The notes beneath the pieces were generated by a model. The model did not search any database. It was not told where the DNA came from and was given only the letters and a program-made list of their open reading frames with translations. Position numbers and translations under genes: made by a program. From NCBI GenBank assembly GCA_012719855.1, contig JAAXZN010000038.1:1-56577 (forward strand): DNA of 56,577 nt, in the 5' to 3' direction. Origin of the DNA: Serratia liquefaciens. Lineage in GTDB: Bacteria; Pseudomonadota; Gammaproteobacteria; Enterobacterales; Enterobacteriaceae. Shown here piece by piece: positions 30,526-40,944 of this stretch. Positions within the stretch are counted from its first letter, which is position 1, and the number at the start of each line of letters is the position of its first letter.

Positions 30526-33117
30526 GTGAATAAACAACAACTTGCGGCAAAAATCTGGGAGTCTGCCAACCAGATGCGTTCTAAAATTGAAGCCAACGAA
30601 TACAAAGACTACATACTCGGCTTTATCTTCTACAAGTACCTAAGCGACCAGCTAGTGCAGTTTGTCACCAGACAGGGGATGACGTCTGAAGACATCAAAA
30701 CCCTCAATGAAGAAGACACCGACACAGTTGAATACCTGCAAAGCAACCTGGGCTACTTTATTGCCTACGATAATCTTTTTTCTACATGGATTGATCCAAC
30801 ATCCGAATTTGATGAATCTAACGTGCGGGATGCGCTCTCGGCCTTTAGCCGTTTGATTTCGCCAACTTACAAAAAACTGTTTGATGGTATTTTTACCACC
30901 TTAGAAACAGGATTGAGCAAACTTGGTGAAAGTGCAGGCAAACGCACCAAGGCCATCAGCGACTTACTTCACCTGATCAAAAGCATTCCCATGAATAGTA
31001 ATCAAGGGTATGACGTACTGGGCTACATTTACGAATACCTGCTTGAGAAATTTGCTGCCAATGCGGGTAAAAAAGCCGGTGAGTTTTACACGCCTCATGA
31101 AGTCTCGGTACTCATGTCAAACATCATCGCCCACGAGTTAAAACACAAAGATACCATCAAAATTTACGACCCAACTTCAGGCTCGGGTTCGTTGCTGATC
31201 AATATTGGTGAGGCGTTCGAGAAATACGCTAAAAACAAAGACAGCATCACCTATTTCGCCCAAGAGTTAAAAGCCAATACCTATAACCTAACCCGTATGA
31301 ATCTCATCATGCGCGGTATCAAAGCCAGCAACATTAAAACTCGTAATGGCGATACCCTGGAAGAAGATTGGCCGTATTTTGATGACAGCGATCCTCAAGG
31401 TTCATACTACGCCTTACATGTCGATGCCGTGGTATCCAACCCGCCTTACTCACAAAACTGGGACCCCAGCTTTAAAGAGAGCGATCCTCGCTATTCACGT
31501 TTTGGCCTGGCACCTAAAACCAAAGCTGATTTTGCTTTTTTACTGCACGACCTCTACCACCTAAAACCCGATGGCATTATGGCTATCGTCCTTCCGCATG
31601 GTGTCTTGTTCCGTGGAGGCGAAGAAGGTCAAATTCGCAAGCAACTCATTGAGCAGAATCATATTGAGACCGTTATCGGTTTACCGGCCAATATCTTTTT
31701 TGGCACCAGCATTCCCACGGTGATTTTAGTACTCAAACAAAAACGCCAAAACACCGATGTATTGGTAGTCGATGCCTCCAAACACTTTATGAAAGAAGGC
31801 AAAAACAACAAACTGCAAGCGAGTGATATCAAGCGCATTACTGATGCGGTGATTAACCGAGAGAGTATCAACAAGTACTCACAACTGGTGAGCAAAGAAA
31901 CCCTGCGCGACAACGGTTACAACCTCAACATACCGCGCTATGTGGATTCCTCTGCGACGGCACAAACCTGGGATTTACATGCCACCATGCTCGGCGGCAT
32001 TCCCAACAGCGAAATTGCCGAGTTAAATAGCTTTTGGCAAACCTTCCCACAATTACGCAGTACCCTGTTTACACCAAAATCCGCCTCTTACAGTGAGCTG
32101 GCCATTGACAAACAAGAAGTCAATCCCAGCATTAGCGGGCATCCGCAAGTGTTGGAGTTTATCAGCGCCTACAACCAGACCTTTAATGGCTTTGATGATC
32201 ACCTAAACACTCAATTAATACAAAACTGGCAAAGTGTAAAGCGTAACCAGCAAGAGGTGGTATTAAGTACCGAGTTATTTACTCGCTTAGCCCCCATTGC
32301 CTTAATCGACAAATACCAGGCTTACCAATTTCTAAACAATCAATGGCAACTGATCAGCGCCGATTTAGAAATGATGCAAACCGAAGGCTTTGCTGCCACC
32401 AAGCAAGTTGATCCCAATATTGTTATAAAGAAAAAAAACGGCAATGACACCGAAGTACAAGAGGGGTGGAAAGGCCACATATTGCCCTTCGACTTAGTGC
32501 AACAAACGTACTTAAGTGATGACTTACAAGCTCTGGCGGATAATGAAACCCGTCTGGCAGAAATTGCCAGCACGCTGGAAGAAATTTTAGAATCGCTAAC
32601 CGAGGAAGAAAAAGAACAGGATACGGTCAAAGAGAGCAAAGACGGCTTTGCGAGTGCAGAATTAAGCAAAGCCGCCAAAACCTTCCTGAAAGAACAAAAA
32701 GACAGCAAAGTTAAATTTGCAGAAGAAAGCTATGAAGCCAAAGTTATTCGTGCGAACAAATTAATCGATGAAGAAAAAGCCCTGAAAAAAGCGGTCAAAG
32801 ATGCCGCCACTTCCCTGCACTTAAAAACCAAAACTACCATCGAAGCCTTAACCGATGAACAGGTGAATAGCCTGCTGTACCTTAAATGGATTGCACCATT
32901 AAGCGCCGAACTCGCCGGCATGCCAGATGCCGTGATTAGCCAGCTCTCCAGCCAGGTACAAGCCCTGGCTGATAAATACGCCGTCACCTATTCGCAGATA
33001 GCCCATGAGATAAAAACCACCGAGCAAGAGCTAGCGGAGATGACGGGCGAGCTCACGGGCAATGAGTTTGATATGCAGGGCCTAGCAGTACTCACTAACT
33101 TACTGAAGGGTGAATAA
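30526..33117 (+). CDS. hsdM: Type I restriction-modification methyltransferase HsdM
   Basis: 863 aa from GTG 30526, which has ACAGGA seven bases upstream and gives the normal family start MNKQQLAAKIW. Adenine-N6 methylase: SAM-binding motif I DPTSGSGSLL at residue 215 and catalytic NPPY at 305. Adds the protective methyl group and, with HsdS and HsdR, forms the restriction complex. Unusually long: after the ~520-residue core there is a 330-residue acidic/coiled-coil tail (for example LEEILESLTEEEKEQDTVKE). Base composition is lower in GC than the ICE backbone. Confidence 0.9.
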   Translation: MNKQQLAAKIWESANQMRSKIEANEYKDYILGFIFYKYLSDQLVQFVTRQGMTSEDIKTLNEEDTDTVEYLQSNLGYFIAYDNLFSTWIDPTSEFDESNVRDALSAFSRLISPTYKKLFDGIFTTLETGLSKLGESAGKRTKAISDLLHLIKSIPMNSNQGYDVLGYIYEYLLEKFAANAGKKAGEFYTPHEVSVLMSNIIAHELKHKDTIKIYDPTSGSGSLLINIGEAFEKYAKNKDSITYFAQELKANTYNLTRMNLIMRGIKASNIKTRNGDTLEEDWPYFDDSDPQGSYYALHVDAVVSNPPYSQNWDPSFKESDPRYSRFGLAPKTKADFAFLLHDLYHLKPDGIMAIVLPHGVLFRGGEEGQIRKQLIEQNHIETVIGLPANIFFGTSIPTVILVLKQKRQNTDVLVVDASKHFMKEGKNNKLQASDIKRITDAVINRESINKYSQLVSKETLRDNGYNLNIPRYVDSSATAQTWDLHATMLGGIPNSEIAELNSFWQTFPQLRSTLFTPKSASYSELAIDKQEVNPSISGHPQVLEFISAYNQTFNGFDDHLNTQLIQNWQSVKRNQQEVVLSTELFTRLAPIALIDKYQAYQFLNNQWQLISADLEMMQTEGFAATKQVDPNIVIKKKNGNDTEVQEGWKGHILPFDLVQQTYLSDDLQALADNETRLAEIASTLEEILESLTEEEKEQDTVKESKDGFASAELSKAAKTFLKEQKDSKVKFAEESYEAKVIRANKLIDEEKALKKAVKDAATSLHLKTKTTIEALTDEQVNSLLYLKWIAPLSAELAGMPDAVISQLSSQVQALADKYAVTYSQIAHEIKTTEQELAEMTGELTGNEFDMQGLAVLTNLLKGE

Positions 33118-33118
33118 G

Positions 33119-34357
33119 ATGAGTGTGGATAACAAGGTGCCAGAGATCCGCTTTAAAGGATTTAGTGAGAAGTGGCAGGAGAGAGAGTTTTCAAACATCG
33201 CTACCAGAGTATCAACACATCATCAAAGTACATGTCTACCTTGTGTTGAATACGAAGATATAGTCGCAGGGAAAGGCAGATTCAATAAAGATATTCATCA
33301 GAAAAAATCCTTTAAAACCGGCTTAAAATTTGAAGCTGATGATGTTTTATTTGGAAAATTGCGCCCCTATCTGAAAAACTGGTTTTTAGCTGACTTTGAA
33401 GGGCTCGCAGTTGGAGATTTTTGGGTGTTACGTGCCGACAATGTTGCAAGTACGTTTTTATTTTCTTTAATTCAAACCAATGAATTTGAATTGGTTTCAA
33501 ACCTTTCAGCAGGCTCGAAAATGCCTCGTTCTGATTGGGGACTTGTATCTTCCTCTTGCTTTTTTGTTCCTAAGAATATTTATGAAAGCAATGAAATAGG
33601 CCACTACTTCCAAAAGCTCGACACGTTAATAAACCAACACCAACAAAAACATGACAAGCTAAGCAGCATTAAAAAAGCTATGCTGGAAAAGATGTTCCCC
33701 AAACAAGGTGAAACCATTCCAGAAATTCGCTTTAAAGGGTTTACTGGGGAGTGGGATAAGAAACCATTTGGAGCTTGCTTTGTTAACGTGCCGAACAATA
33801 CTCTTTCAAGAGCTGATTTAAACTACAAAACTGGATTGGCGAAAAACATTCACTATGGCGATGTACTAATTAAGTTTGGTGAAGTTCTTGATGCACGCAA
33901 TGAGTTGTTACCATTTATTACGAACGATAGCATAGCCAATAAACTAAATAATTCCGGTTTACGAGATGGTGACATTATCATTGCTGATGCTGCCGAAGAT
34001 AACACTGTGGGAAAATGCACAGAGTTATTCAATATAGGGGATCAGTTGATTCTTTCTGGATTGCACACGATTGCCGTTAGGCCTATTTTCCCTTTTGCCT
34101 CCAAGTATCTTGGTTACCATTTAAATTCATCTTCATACCATGACCAGCTTTTATCATTGATGCAAGGCACAAAAGTTTTATCAATATCAAAGGCTGCAAT
34201 AAAGGATACGAACATTGCGTTTCCAAAGAGCTTGGAAGAACAAGCCGCAATCGGTACCTACTTTCAAAATCTCGATAGCCTAATCAAGCAAAACCAGCAA
34301 CAAATCACCAAGCTTAATAACATCAAGCAGGCCTGCTTAAGTAAAATGTTTGTCTAA
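33119..34357 (+). CDS. hsdS: Type I specificity subunit HsdS
   Basis: 412 aa from ATG 33119, one base after the hsdM stop, with GAAGGG upstream. Two target-recognition domains, each opening with PEIRFKGF (about residues 6 and 200) and each ending in a helix of the type QKLDTLINQHQQK / QNLDSLIKQNQQQ. The half-repeats are typical and each TRD reads one half of a bipartite DNA site. The recognition sequence cannot be read from the protein. Confidence 0.9.
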   Translation: MSVDNKVPEIRFKGFSEKWQEREFSNIATRVSTHHQSTCLPCVEYEDIVAGKGRFNKDIHQKKSFKTGLKFEADDVLFGKLRPYLKNWFLADFEGLAVGDFWVLRADNVASTFLFSLIQTNEFELVSNLSAGSKMPRSDWGLVSSSCFFVPKNIYESNEIGHYFQKLDTLINQHQQKHDKLSSIKKAMLEKMFPKQGETIPEIRFKGFTGEWDKKPFGACFVNVPNNTLSRADLNYKTGLAKNIHYGDVLIKFGEVLDARNELLPFITNDSIANKLNNSGLRDGDIIIADAAEDNTVGKCTELFNIGDQLILSGLHTIAVRPIFPFASKYLGYHLNSSSYHDQLLSLMQGTKVLSISKAAIKDTNIAFPKSLEEQAAIGTYFQNLDSLIKQNQQQITKLNNIKQACLSKMFV

Positions 34358-34371
34358 CAAGGAGCGCCATC

Positions 34372-37300
34372 ATGACCACCTTTAAAACCGAAGCGCAATT
34401 AGAGCAGGCCTTTATTGAGGCACTTACCCACAAGGGGTGGGAAACAGAGATACTCAAAAACAAAACCGAAGCCGATTTACTGCAAAACTGGGCAAACATT
34501 TTGTTTGAAAACAATCGCCAGCAGGATCGTTTAAACGATGTTCCGCTTACTGCGACTGAAATGCAGCAAATTATTGAGCAAATCAAAGAGCTTAAAACCC
34601 CGCTCAAGCTCAACGGTTTAATTAATGGCAAAACCGTGGCAATTAAGCGTGATAACCCAGCCGATGCTTTGCATATGGGTAAAGAAGTCAGCTTAAAAAT
34701 ATACGATCGCCAGGAAATTGCTGCTGGCCAAAGCCGTTACCAAATTGTGCAGCAACCTAACTTTGAACGCGGCAGCCCTTTGCGTAACGACAGACGCGGT
34801 GATGTGCTGCTACTGATTAACGGTATGCCGGTGATCCATGTGGAACTAAAGCGCAGTGGCATTCCGGTTAGCCAGGCTGTCAACCAAATTGAAAAGTACA
34901 GTAAAGAGGGCGTATTTAGCGGTCTGTTTTCCCTTATCCAAGTGTTCGTGGCAATGGAGCCAAATGAAACAAAATACTTTGCCAATCCCGGACTAGACGG
35001 CAAGTTTAACCCCGACTATCAGTTTAACTGGGCCGATTTCAATAACGAACCCATGAACCATTGGAAAGACATTGCCTCTACCCTGCTTTCTATCCCTATG
35101 GCGCATCAGTTGATCGGATTTTATACCGTCGCCGACGATACCGACGGCGTGCTTAAGGTAATGCGCAGTTATCAGTATTACGCCGCTAATGCGATATCTG
35201 ACAAAGTGGCCAAAACCAACTGGCAGCAACTGGGTAGCGCGGCCAATAATCTCGATCGCCTCGGGGGATATGTGTGGCATACCACGGGTTCGGGTAAAAC
35301 CATGACCAGCTTTAAATCGGCGCAGTTGATCGCTCAATCCAAAGATGCCGATAAAGTAATTTTCTTAATGGACAGGATTGAACTGGGCACCCAGTCGCTC
35401 ATGGAATACCGCAATTTTGCTGGCGATGGCGAAGACGTTCAAGCCACCGAAAATACTCACATACTCATTACCAAACTAAAAAGCACTGCCCCAGCCGATA
35501 CCTTAATTGTTAGCTCCATTCAAAAAATGAGTAATATTTTTGAAGCGGAAGATGGTGAAGGCGTGACCACAAACACCGCGGATATTGAAAAAATCCGCGC
35601 TAAACGCTTGGTGTTTATTGTCGATGAGGCGCACCGCTCCACCTTTGGCGATATGCTGATTACGATTAAACGTACCTTTCCGCGCGCCTTGTTTTTTGGC
35701 TTTACTGGGACACCGATTCAAGAAGAAAACGAAAAAAACGGCAATACCACCAGTACCGTATTTGGCAACGAGCTACACCGCTATAGCATTGCCGATGGCA
35801 TACGCGATGGTAATGTACTCGGTTTTGACCCTTACAAAGTACCTACATTTAGAGACAGTGACCTAAGGCAAGCGGTGGCGTTAGAGCAAGCCAAGGCCGG
35901 TTCAGTGAACGAGGCCATGGATAATCCTGTCAAAAAGAAAAAATTTAACCACTTTATGAATGATGTACCTATGGCTGGCCATAGAGATGCTACAGGAAAA
36001 TACCACAAAGGCATTGAAGACTATGTGCCTAAAAGCCAATATTTAAGCGATACTCACCAAACTAAGGTGGTGGAAGATATTCTGCATAAATGGGACGTGC
36101 TCAGTCAAGGGACTAAATTTCATGCCATTTTGGCCACTAACAGCATTGCCGAAGCCATTGACTATTACCGCCGTTTAAAAGCCGCCAAACCTGAACTTAA
36201 AGTATCGGCTTTGTTTGACCCAAATATTGATAACGACGGCAGTGGTGACCGTGGCCCCACCTTTAAAGGCGATGGCCTAGACGAAATAATGACCGACTAT
36301 AACGCGCGTTATGGTCAAGATTTTGACTTTGCTCGCCATGCGGCGTTTAAAAAAGATTTAGCGGCACGCCTTGCCCATAAAAAGCCCTATGAGTGCATTC
36401 ATACCGAGCCTTCAAAGCAATTAGATTTACTGATTGTTGTAGATCAAATGCTCACTGGCTTTGACTCTAAATGGCTTAACACCTTGTATTTAGATAAGGT
36501 AATTAAATACCAAAATATTATTCAAGCGTTCTCACGCACCAACCGCTTGTTTGGTCCGGACAAACCCCACGGCATCATCCGTTATTACCGTTATCCACAC
36601 ACCATGGAGAAAAATATCAATGATGCGGTAAAACTCTATTCCGGCGACAGACCTATCGGCTTGTTTGTAGATAGGTTAGAAAGCAACCTTAACGCCATGA
36701 ATGAATTAGTGATAGAGATTACCGGGCTGTTTGTCAGTGCGGGTATTGAGAACTTTGAAAAACTGCCAGAAGATATAGAAACCTGTGCCCAATTCGCCAA
36801 ATTATTTAACAACTTTAGCCACCACCTAGAAGCGGCTAAAGTACAAGGTTTGCATTGGGAGCAGTCGATCTATTCATTTACTGAAAATGATGTAGAACAT
36901 GAGGTAACGCTGTCCATAGACGAACAAACTTATCTGAGCCTGGTTCTGCGTTACAAAGAGTTGGTTGCCAAAGGTGATGGTACTGGCGTAGGTGGCAGCG
37001 ATGTGCCTTTTGATATCAGTGGCTATTTAACCGAGATAGATACCGGAAAAATCGATGCCGACTACATGAATAGCCGCTTTGATAAATACTTAAAAGAGCT
37101 GAACAAACATCAAGGCTCTGCGAACATTGAAATCACATTAAATGAGCTGCACAAGTCGTTTGCATCACTCACCCAAAGCGAGCAAAAGTACGCCAAGCTC
37201 TTCTTACACGACTTGCAGCGCGGTGATGCGCAATTAATTGAAGGCTATACTTTTAGAGACTATATCAACGCCTACAAAGACAACGCTGAAAATGCACAAT

Positions 37301-37557
37301 TAAACGCTGTTGTTAATGCTCTTGGTTTAGATAAAAAACTACTCATAGCATTAATGACTGATAGTGTTAATGATAAGAATCTCAACGACTTTGGTCGTTT
37401 CGACGCATTAAAAGAATCGGTAGATAAAACGAAAGCCAAGGCCTACTTTGAAAAACAAGACGGCATAACCATACCTCTATTTAAGCTGAATATTCGCATT
37501 GATCAGTTTTTAAAGCAGTTTATTTTTGCACAAATGGATGATTTCTTAAGTGACTAA
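34372..37557 (+). CDS. hsdR: Type I restriction endonuclease HsdR
   Basis: 1061 aa from ATG 34372 with AAGGAG upstream. N-terminal nuclease site D144...E158-L-K160 (DVLLLINGMPVIHVELKR), then an SF2 translocase: Walker A TTGSGKT at 304, DEAH at 418-421, motif III FGFTGTP and motif VI QAFSRTNR. All parts of an active enzyme are present. Last gene of the hsdMSR operon. Confidence 0.9.
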   Translation: MTTFKTEAQLEQAFIEALTHKGWETEILKNKTEADLLQNWANILFENNRQQDRLNDVPLTATEMQQIIEQIKELKTPLKLNGLINGKTVAIKRDNPADALHMGKEVSLKIYDRQEIAAGQSRYQIVQQPNFERGSPLRNDRRGDVLLLINGMPVIHVELKRSGIPVSQAVNQIEKYSKEGVFSGLFSLIQVFVAMEPNETKYFANPGLDGKFNPDYQFNWADFNNEPMNHWKDIASTLLSIPMAHQLIGFYTVADDTDGVLKVMRSYQYYAANAISDKVAKTNWQQLGSAANNLDRLGGYVWHTTGSGKTMTSFKSAQLIAQSKDADKVIFLMDRIELGTQSLMEYRNFAGDGEDVQATENTHILITKLKSTAPADTLIVSSIQKMSNIFEAEDGEGVTTNTADIEKIRAKRLVFIVDEAHRSTFGDMLITIKRTFPRALFFGFTGTPIQEENEKNGNTTSTVFGNELHRYSIADGIRDGNVLGFDPYKVPTFRDSDLRQAVALEQAKAGSVNEAMDNPVKKKKFNHFMNDVPMAGHRDATGKYHKGIEDYVPKSQYLSDTHQTKVVEDILHKWDVLSQGTKFHAILATNSIAEAIDYYRRLKAAKPELKVSALFDPNIDNDGSGDRGPTFKGDGLDEIMTDYNARYGQDFDFARHAAFKKDLAARLAHKKPYECIHTEPSKQLDLLIVVDQMLTGFDSKWLNTLYLDKVIKYQNIIQAFSRTNRLFGPDKPHGIIRYYRYPHTMEKNINDAVKLYSGDRPIGLFVDRLESNLNAMNELVIEITGLFVSAGIENFEKLPEDIETCAQFAKLFNNFSHHLEAAKVQGLHWEQSIYSFTENDVEHEVTLSIDEQTYLSLVLRYKELVAKGDGTGVGGSDVPFDISGYLTEIDTGKIDADYMNSRFDKYLKELNKHQGSANIEITLNELHKSFASLTQSEQKYAKLFLHDLQRGDAQLIEGYTFRDYINAYKDNAENAQLNAVVNALGLDKKLLIALMTDSVNDKNLNDFGRFDALKESVDKTKAKAYFEKQDGITIPLFKLNIRIDQFLKQFIFAQMDDFLSD

Positions 37558-37589
37558 GATATTGTTAGTGATGTGATAGACGTTTATCC

Positions 37590-37627
37590 CTCAGCATAAG
37601 TTTTCCCACACTTATGCTGAGCTTTCT
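37590..37627 (+). terminator. Terminator after hsdR
   Basis: Perfect 12-bp inverted repeat (37590-37601 with 37610-37621), 8-nt loop, then CTTTCTCTTTC. It marks the right edge of the cargo island; the next gene, at 37685, belongs to the transfer operon. Confidence 0.7.
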
Positions 37628-37684
37628 CTTTCGTGAAATATTTTATCATGATGAAATTGATAAAATTTGTTGGGATTGTTTTAA

Positions 37685-38089
37685 CTAATTGACCCTAAAT
37701 CGATCGCACAGTTCGCTTAAGTGGAGCAACAGATACACCACATCCGCTGCATCCGGCACGGCGACATACCAGCGAGGGTGGCTGTATTCGTCCGACTGCG
37801 GCCACAGCGTACTGCCGGTCACCGAGATCAGAACATCGATGCAACGCCCCAGTCGGCCCTCGAGATGCAACGCCACGCTGGTACGACTCCCGATGCGATG
37901 CGGGTGGGCCGTAAGTTGGACCGGCCCCAACAGCCGATCGCGGATAGCCGCACAGAACGTCTCAAGTCGCCGCGCATCCGTTTCGCTTAAGGTAGCCACG
38001 CCCTGCGGAGGAAGGGTGAATAACGACGGCTCACGGCAGACCTGGCCATGCGGTCGAACAACCGGTTCCGGGTATTTCAGGGTCATCAT
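37685..38089 (-). CDS. ICE transfer-operon protein of unknown function
   Basis: 134 aa; start overlaps the stop of the VirB4-like gene (ATGA). Soluble, no signal peptide; contains PVQLTAHPHRIGSRTSVALH and a C-terminal helix. Small proteins at this position occur in related ICEs but I know no function. It is the last backbone gene before the cargo island. Confidence 0.6.
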   Translation of the reverse strand: MMTLKYPEPVVRPHGQVCREPSLFTLPPQGVATLSETDARRLETFCAAIRDRLLGPVQLTAHPHRIGSRTSVALHLEGRLGRCIDVLISVTGSTLWPQSDEYSHPRWYVAVPDAADVVYLLLHLSELCDRFRVN

Positions 38090-40944
38090 GCTACCGCTGC
38101 CTCCCCGTTCGCCGCCAGGCCGCGCAGGCGATCAAGCTTTTGCGCCACCTTGCGCGCCGCCTCGAGCTCGCTGCAGCCAAATTCCTGCATCAGCGCGCGG
38201 CGTTCGGCCTTCTCTTCTTTTTCGGTCATCCCCAGCGCCAGGTACAGGCTCGGCGGTACTGCACGGAACAGCGCCTCGAGTTTTTTCGACAGCACCACAC
38301 CTTCGGTATAGCAGCCGGACAGCTTGCTGGCCGACAGCAGCACCGCCTTTTGCTCCTCGGTCAGCGCCTTGAAGCGGGCAATGTCGTTGACCTCCTCCGG
38401 CGGCATGGTCAGACAGACCCACCACTCCGCCATGTTCAGCATCTTCTCGGCAATGTCCGGGAAGTCTTTCAGGTTCTGCGTGGCCAGCCACAGCCAGGCT
38501 CCGAGCTTACGCCACATTTTGACGATTTTGGTCATGTACGGCGCCAGCAGCGGGTTCACCGTCACAATGTGCGCCTCATCCACCGCGAACACGATATCCC
38601 TCTCCGAGTACTGGTCTCGTTCGGCAATGTTGTTGATGGTATTGGTCAGGCTCACCATCGTCAGCGCCATCTGCGCCTCATACCCCTCACGCGCCAGATG
38701 CCCTAGGTCAATCAGGGTGACATCTGCCTCTGGCCACAGGCTGCCCTCACGGTTAAACAGCTCCGCCTCGAAGCTGCCGGCCTGGGTGAACATGCCCAGC
38801 GCTTCCGCCATTTCGGCCGCTTTCGCCCGACGCTGTGGATTGCGCTTTTCGTTGGCTGTGTCGTTGGAAATCGCATACAAGGCGTTCTGCAAATCAGACG
38901 GTAGCATCTGGCGCTGCTCGTCAAAGGCGCTCTTCGCCGCCATCAGCAAGGCTTCACGGATCATTGCCCGGTCAGCCCGTTTTAACTCCGCTTCTTCCTT
39001 CTGATCACCGCCGGTGCTCATCATGCGCGCCGAGATCTCCATTTCCCCCAGGTAATCGCGTTTATCCTCATCGTCGTCATCCGCATCGATATCACGCAGC
39101 TCACTTTCATCCAATTCCAGTGAGCTCAGTTCCTCGATAAGCTTATGCGCGAAAGAGAACGGCGGCAAAGACACGCCACTGCCCGGTTTGATGCTGACTT
39201 TATTGACCGTCAGCCCCTGGCTTTCAAAGTAATCAGCCAGCAACCCAAACGAGTTCCCCGCCTCGGCAACGAACAGACGTGGGCGATGTACAGCCATGGT
39301 TTGCGTCAGCGTGGCACACAACGTCGCCGATTTCCCCGCGCCGGTCGGACCAAAATACAGCATATGGGCATTCTGGCTGCGGTCATGTTTGTTGAGCGGA
39401 TCAACCGTCAGAATATCGCCCCCGCGGTTGAAAAAACTCAGGCCTGGATTGCCCGTTCCCGTTTCACGACCGGTAACCGGTAACAGGCCGGCCAGATGCT
39501 GTACCCAGGTCAGACGGGTGTACCAGTGTTTCTTGTCCGTCTCCGGGTTAAAGCACATCGGCAACGCCCGCAGGTAGGTATTGAGCGGCGCCACATCAAA
39601 CTCCGACCGAACCGGTTGCAGGCCAGCGCCGAGTAGCACGTTGGTGAGCTCGACACGCTTGTGATTGAGCGTGGTCAGGTCGCCGGCGCGCAGCAGGAAA
39701 GTGATGCCGGCACGGTACAGCTTGTGGCGATTACCCAGGTATTCCTTGACCTGCGCCACGTCCTGACGCACACGCCCGGATTCGGTATTTTCGCCGACGG
39801 CATTTTTCGACAGCTTGTTAAAATCGTTTTCCAGCGTGTCCTGCGGCTGCACCACGATGGTCATGCACAGCATCGTCCCTTCCGGAAACATATCCATCAG
39901 CGCGTTGATTTTTTTCTCGCCACGCTTCATCTCTCCGGTGATGGTGCCGGGCTCTGGCGGGCGGCGCAACTTCTCGACCGGGATCGCGCAATGCGCCTGA
40001 TTATCGAACCACCACACCCCCTGGTCCGGATCGGACACGGGCGGGGTGAACAGCAGGGTTTCGGCAAAATCATTCTGCACCGGCATCGCGCATTCCGGCG
40101 TATCACGGCAGTCAAAATAGGCGGCGTCAAGGTACAGAACCCCTTTATCCACCCACTCCGGACTGGGGTTAAAATGACGCAGCAGCCAGTCGTGAACCTG
40201 GCCGCCATTTTGCCGCACACACACCACGCCGGCCCCGTTCAGCGCCCCCGTCACACGCTCACAGGTCTGGTTCAGCATGGCGATCGGTGGCATCGGATCA
40301 TGATTGCTCTTACCAATCCAGCGATAGACCACCATGCGGGTCCGGCGTTGCTGCCCACGCCATGGCTGGTCTGTTATCAGCGTATCTTTAAACAGGCCTT
40401 CCGGACGGGCAATACCGCGCAGATGACGCTCGGTTTCTTTCAGCCATGACTCAGACAGCTTAGAACCCTGCGCATGCGGCTTGATATACCCTCTCAGCCG
40501 GTCAAGGTACGCATCGACGTTGTTCTCGTCCTGGCAGAAGAACTGCACGACCCAGGGGTTTTCATCATGTTCGTCAAAGGAGTCCTGCAGGGCATCCTCC
40601 ACCGTGTCGCGCATCTGCTCCAGGCGATCGTCTGTGCGTCCCTCGGTGGCCACCGGTGTGATATCAAAAACGGCCCCGACGGACACCCCGTCATCGAGCA
40701 AAATACACTGCTCACGGTCGAGAAACTCCGCCCAGGGCAGGTAATCAACGATGGACGGATTGGCGTGATACACCTGCTTCTCATCCTTTACCGTCATCTT
40801 GCCCGGGCGCCGTAACGGCTCTCGCCCGTCGACAGACAGCGGCACACCGTCCTCGGTGGCGATCACCGTGTCCTGGACATCCGTTGCCGGCACTGCCGGC
40901 TTCTTGCGCGTCAGGCGCTTTTTGTCAAACAGGGAAAATAGCAT
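38086..40944 (-). CDS. VirB4-like conjugative transfer ATPase, TIGR03744/PFL_4706 family
   Basis: 952 aa. Walker A GPTGAGKS at residues 532-539 and Walker B FAVDEAH at 787-792; N-terminal half is the VirB4 membrane-proximal domain. Powers pilus assembly and DNA transfer at the inner membrane. An acidic insert near residues 605-630 (ELDESELRDIDADDDDEDK) stands out. Full length for the family. Confidence 0.9.
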   Translation of the reverse strand: MLFSLFDKKRLTRKKPAVPATDVQDTVIATEDGVPLSVDGREPLRRPGKMTVKDEKQVYHANPSIVDYLPWAEFLDREQCILLDDGVSVGAVFDITPVATEGRTDDRLEQMRDTVEDALQDSFDEHDENPWVVQFFCQDENNVDAYLDRLRGYIKPHAQGSKLSESWLKETERHLRGIARPEGLFKDTLITDQPWRGQQRRTRMVVYRWIGKSNHDPMPPIAMLNQTCERVTGALNGAGVVCVRQNGGQVHDWLLRHFNPSPEWVDKGVLYLDAAYFDCRDTPECAMPVQNDFAETLLFTPPVSDPDQGVWWFDNQAHCAIPVEKLRRPPEPGTITGEMKRGEKKINALMDMFPEGTMLCMTIVVQPQDTLENDFNKLSKNAVGENTESGRVRQDVAQVKEYLGNRHKLYRAGITFLLRAGDLTTLNHKRVELTNVLLGAGLQPVRSEFDVAPLNTYLRALPMCFNPETDKKHWYTRLTWVQHLAGLLPVTGRETGTGNPGLSFFNRGGDILTVDPLNKHDRSQNAHMLYFGPTGAGKSATLCATLTQTMAVHRPRLFVAEAGNSFGLLADYFESQGLTVNKVSIKPGSGVSLPPFSFAHKLIEELSSLELDESELRDIDADDDDEDKRDYLGEMEISARMMSTGGDQKEEAELKRADRAMIREALLMAAKSAFDEQRQMLPSDLQNALYAISNDTANEKRNPQRRAKAAEMAEALGMFTQAGSFEAELFNREGSLWPEADVTLIDLGHLAREGYEAQMALTMVSLTNTINNIAERDQYSERDIVFAVDEAHIVTVNPLLAPYMTKIVKMWRKLGAWLWLATQNLKDFPDIAEKMLNMAEWWVCLTMPPEEVNDIARFKALTEEQKAVLLSASKLSGCYTEGVVLSKKLEALFRAVPPSLYLALGMTEKEEKAERRALMQEFGCSELEAARKVAQKLDRLRGLAANGEAAVA

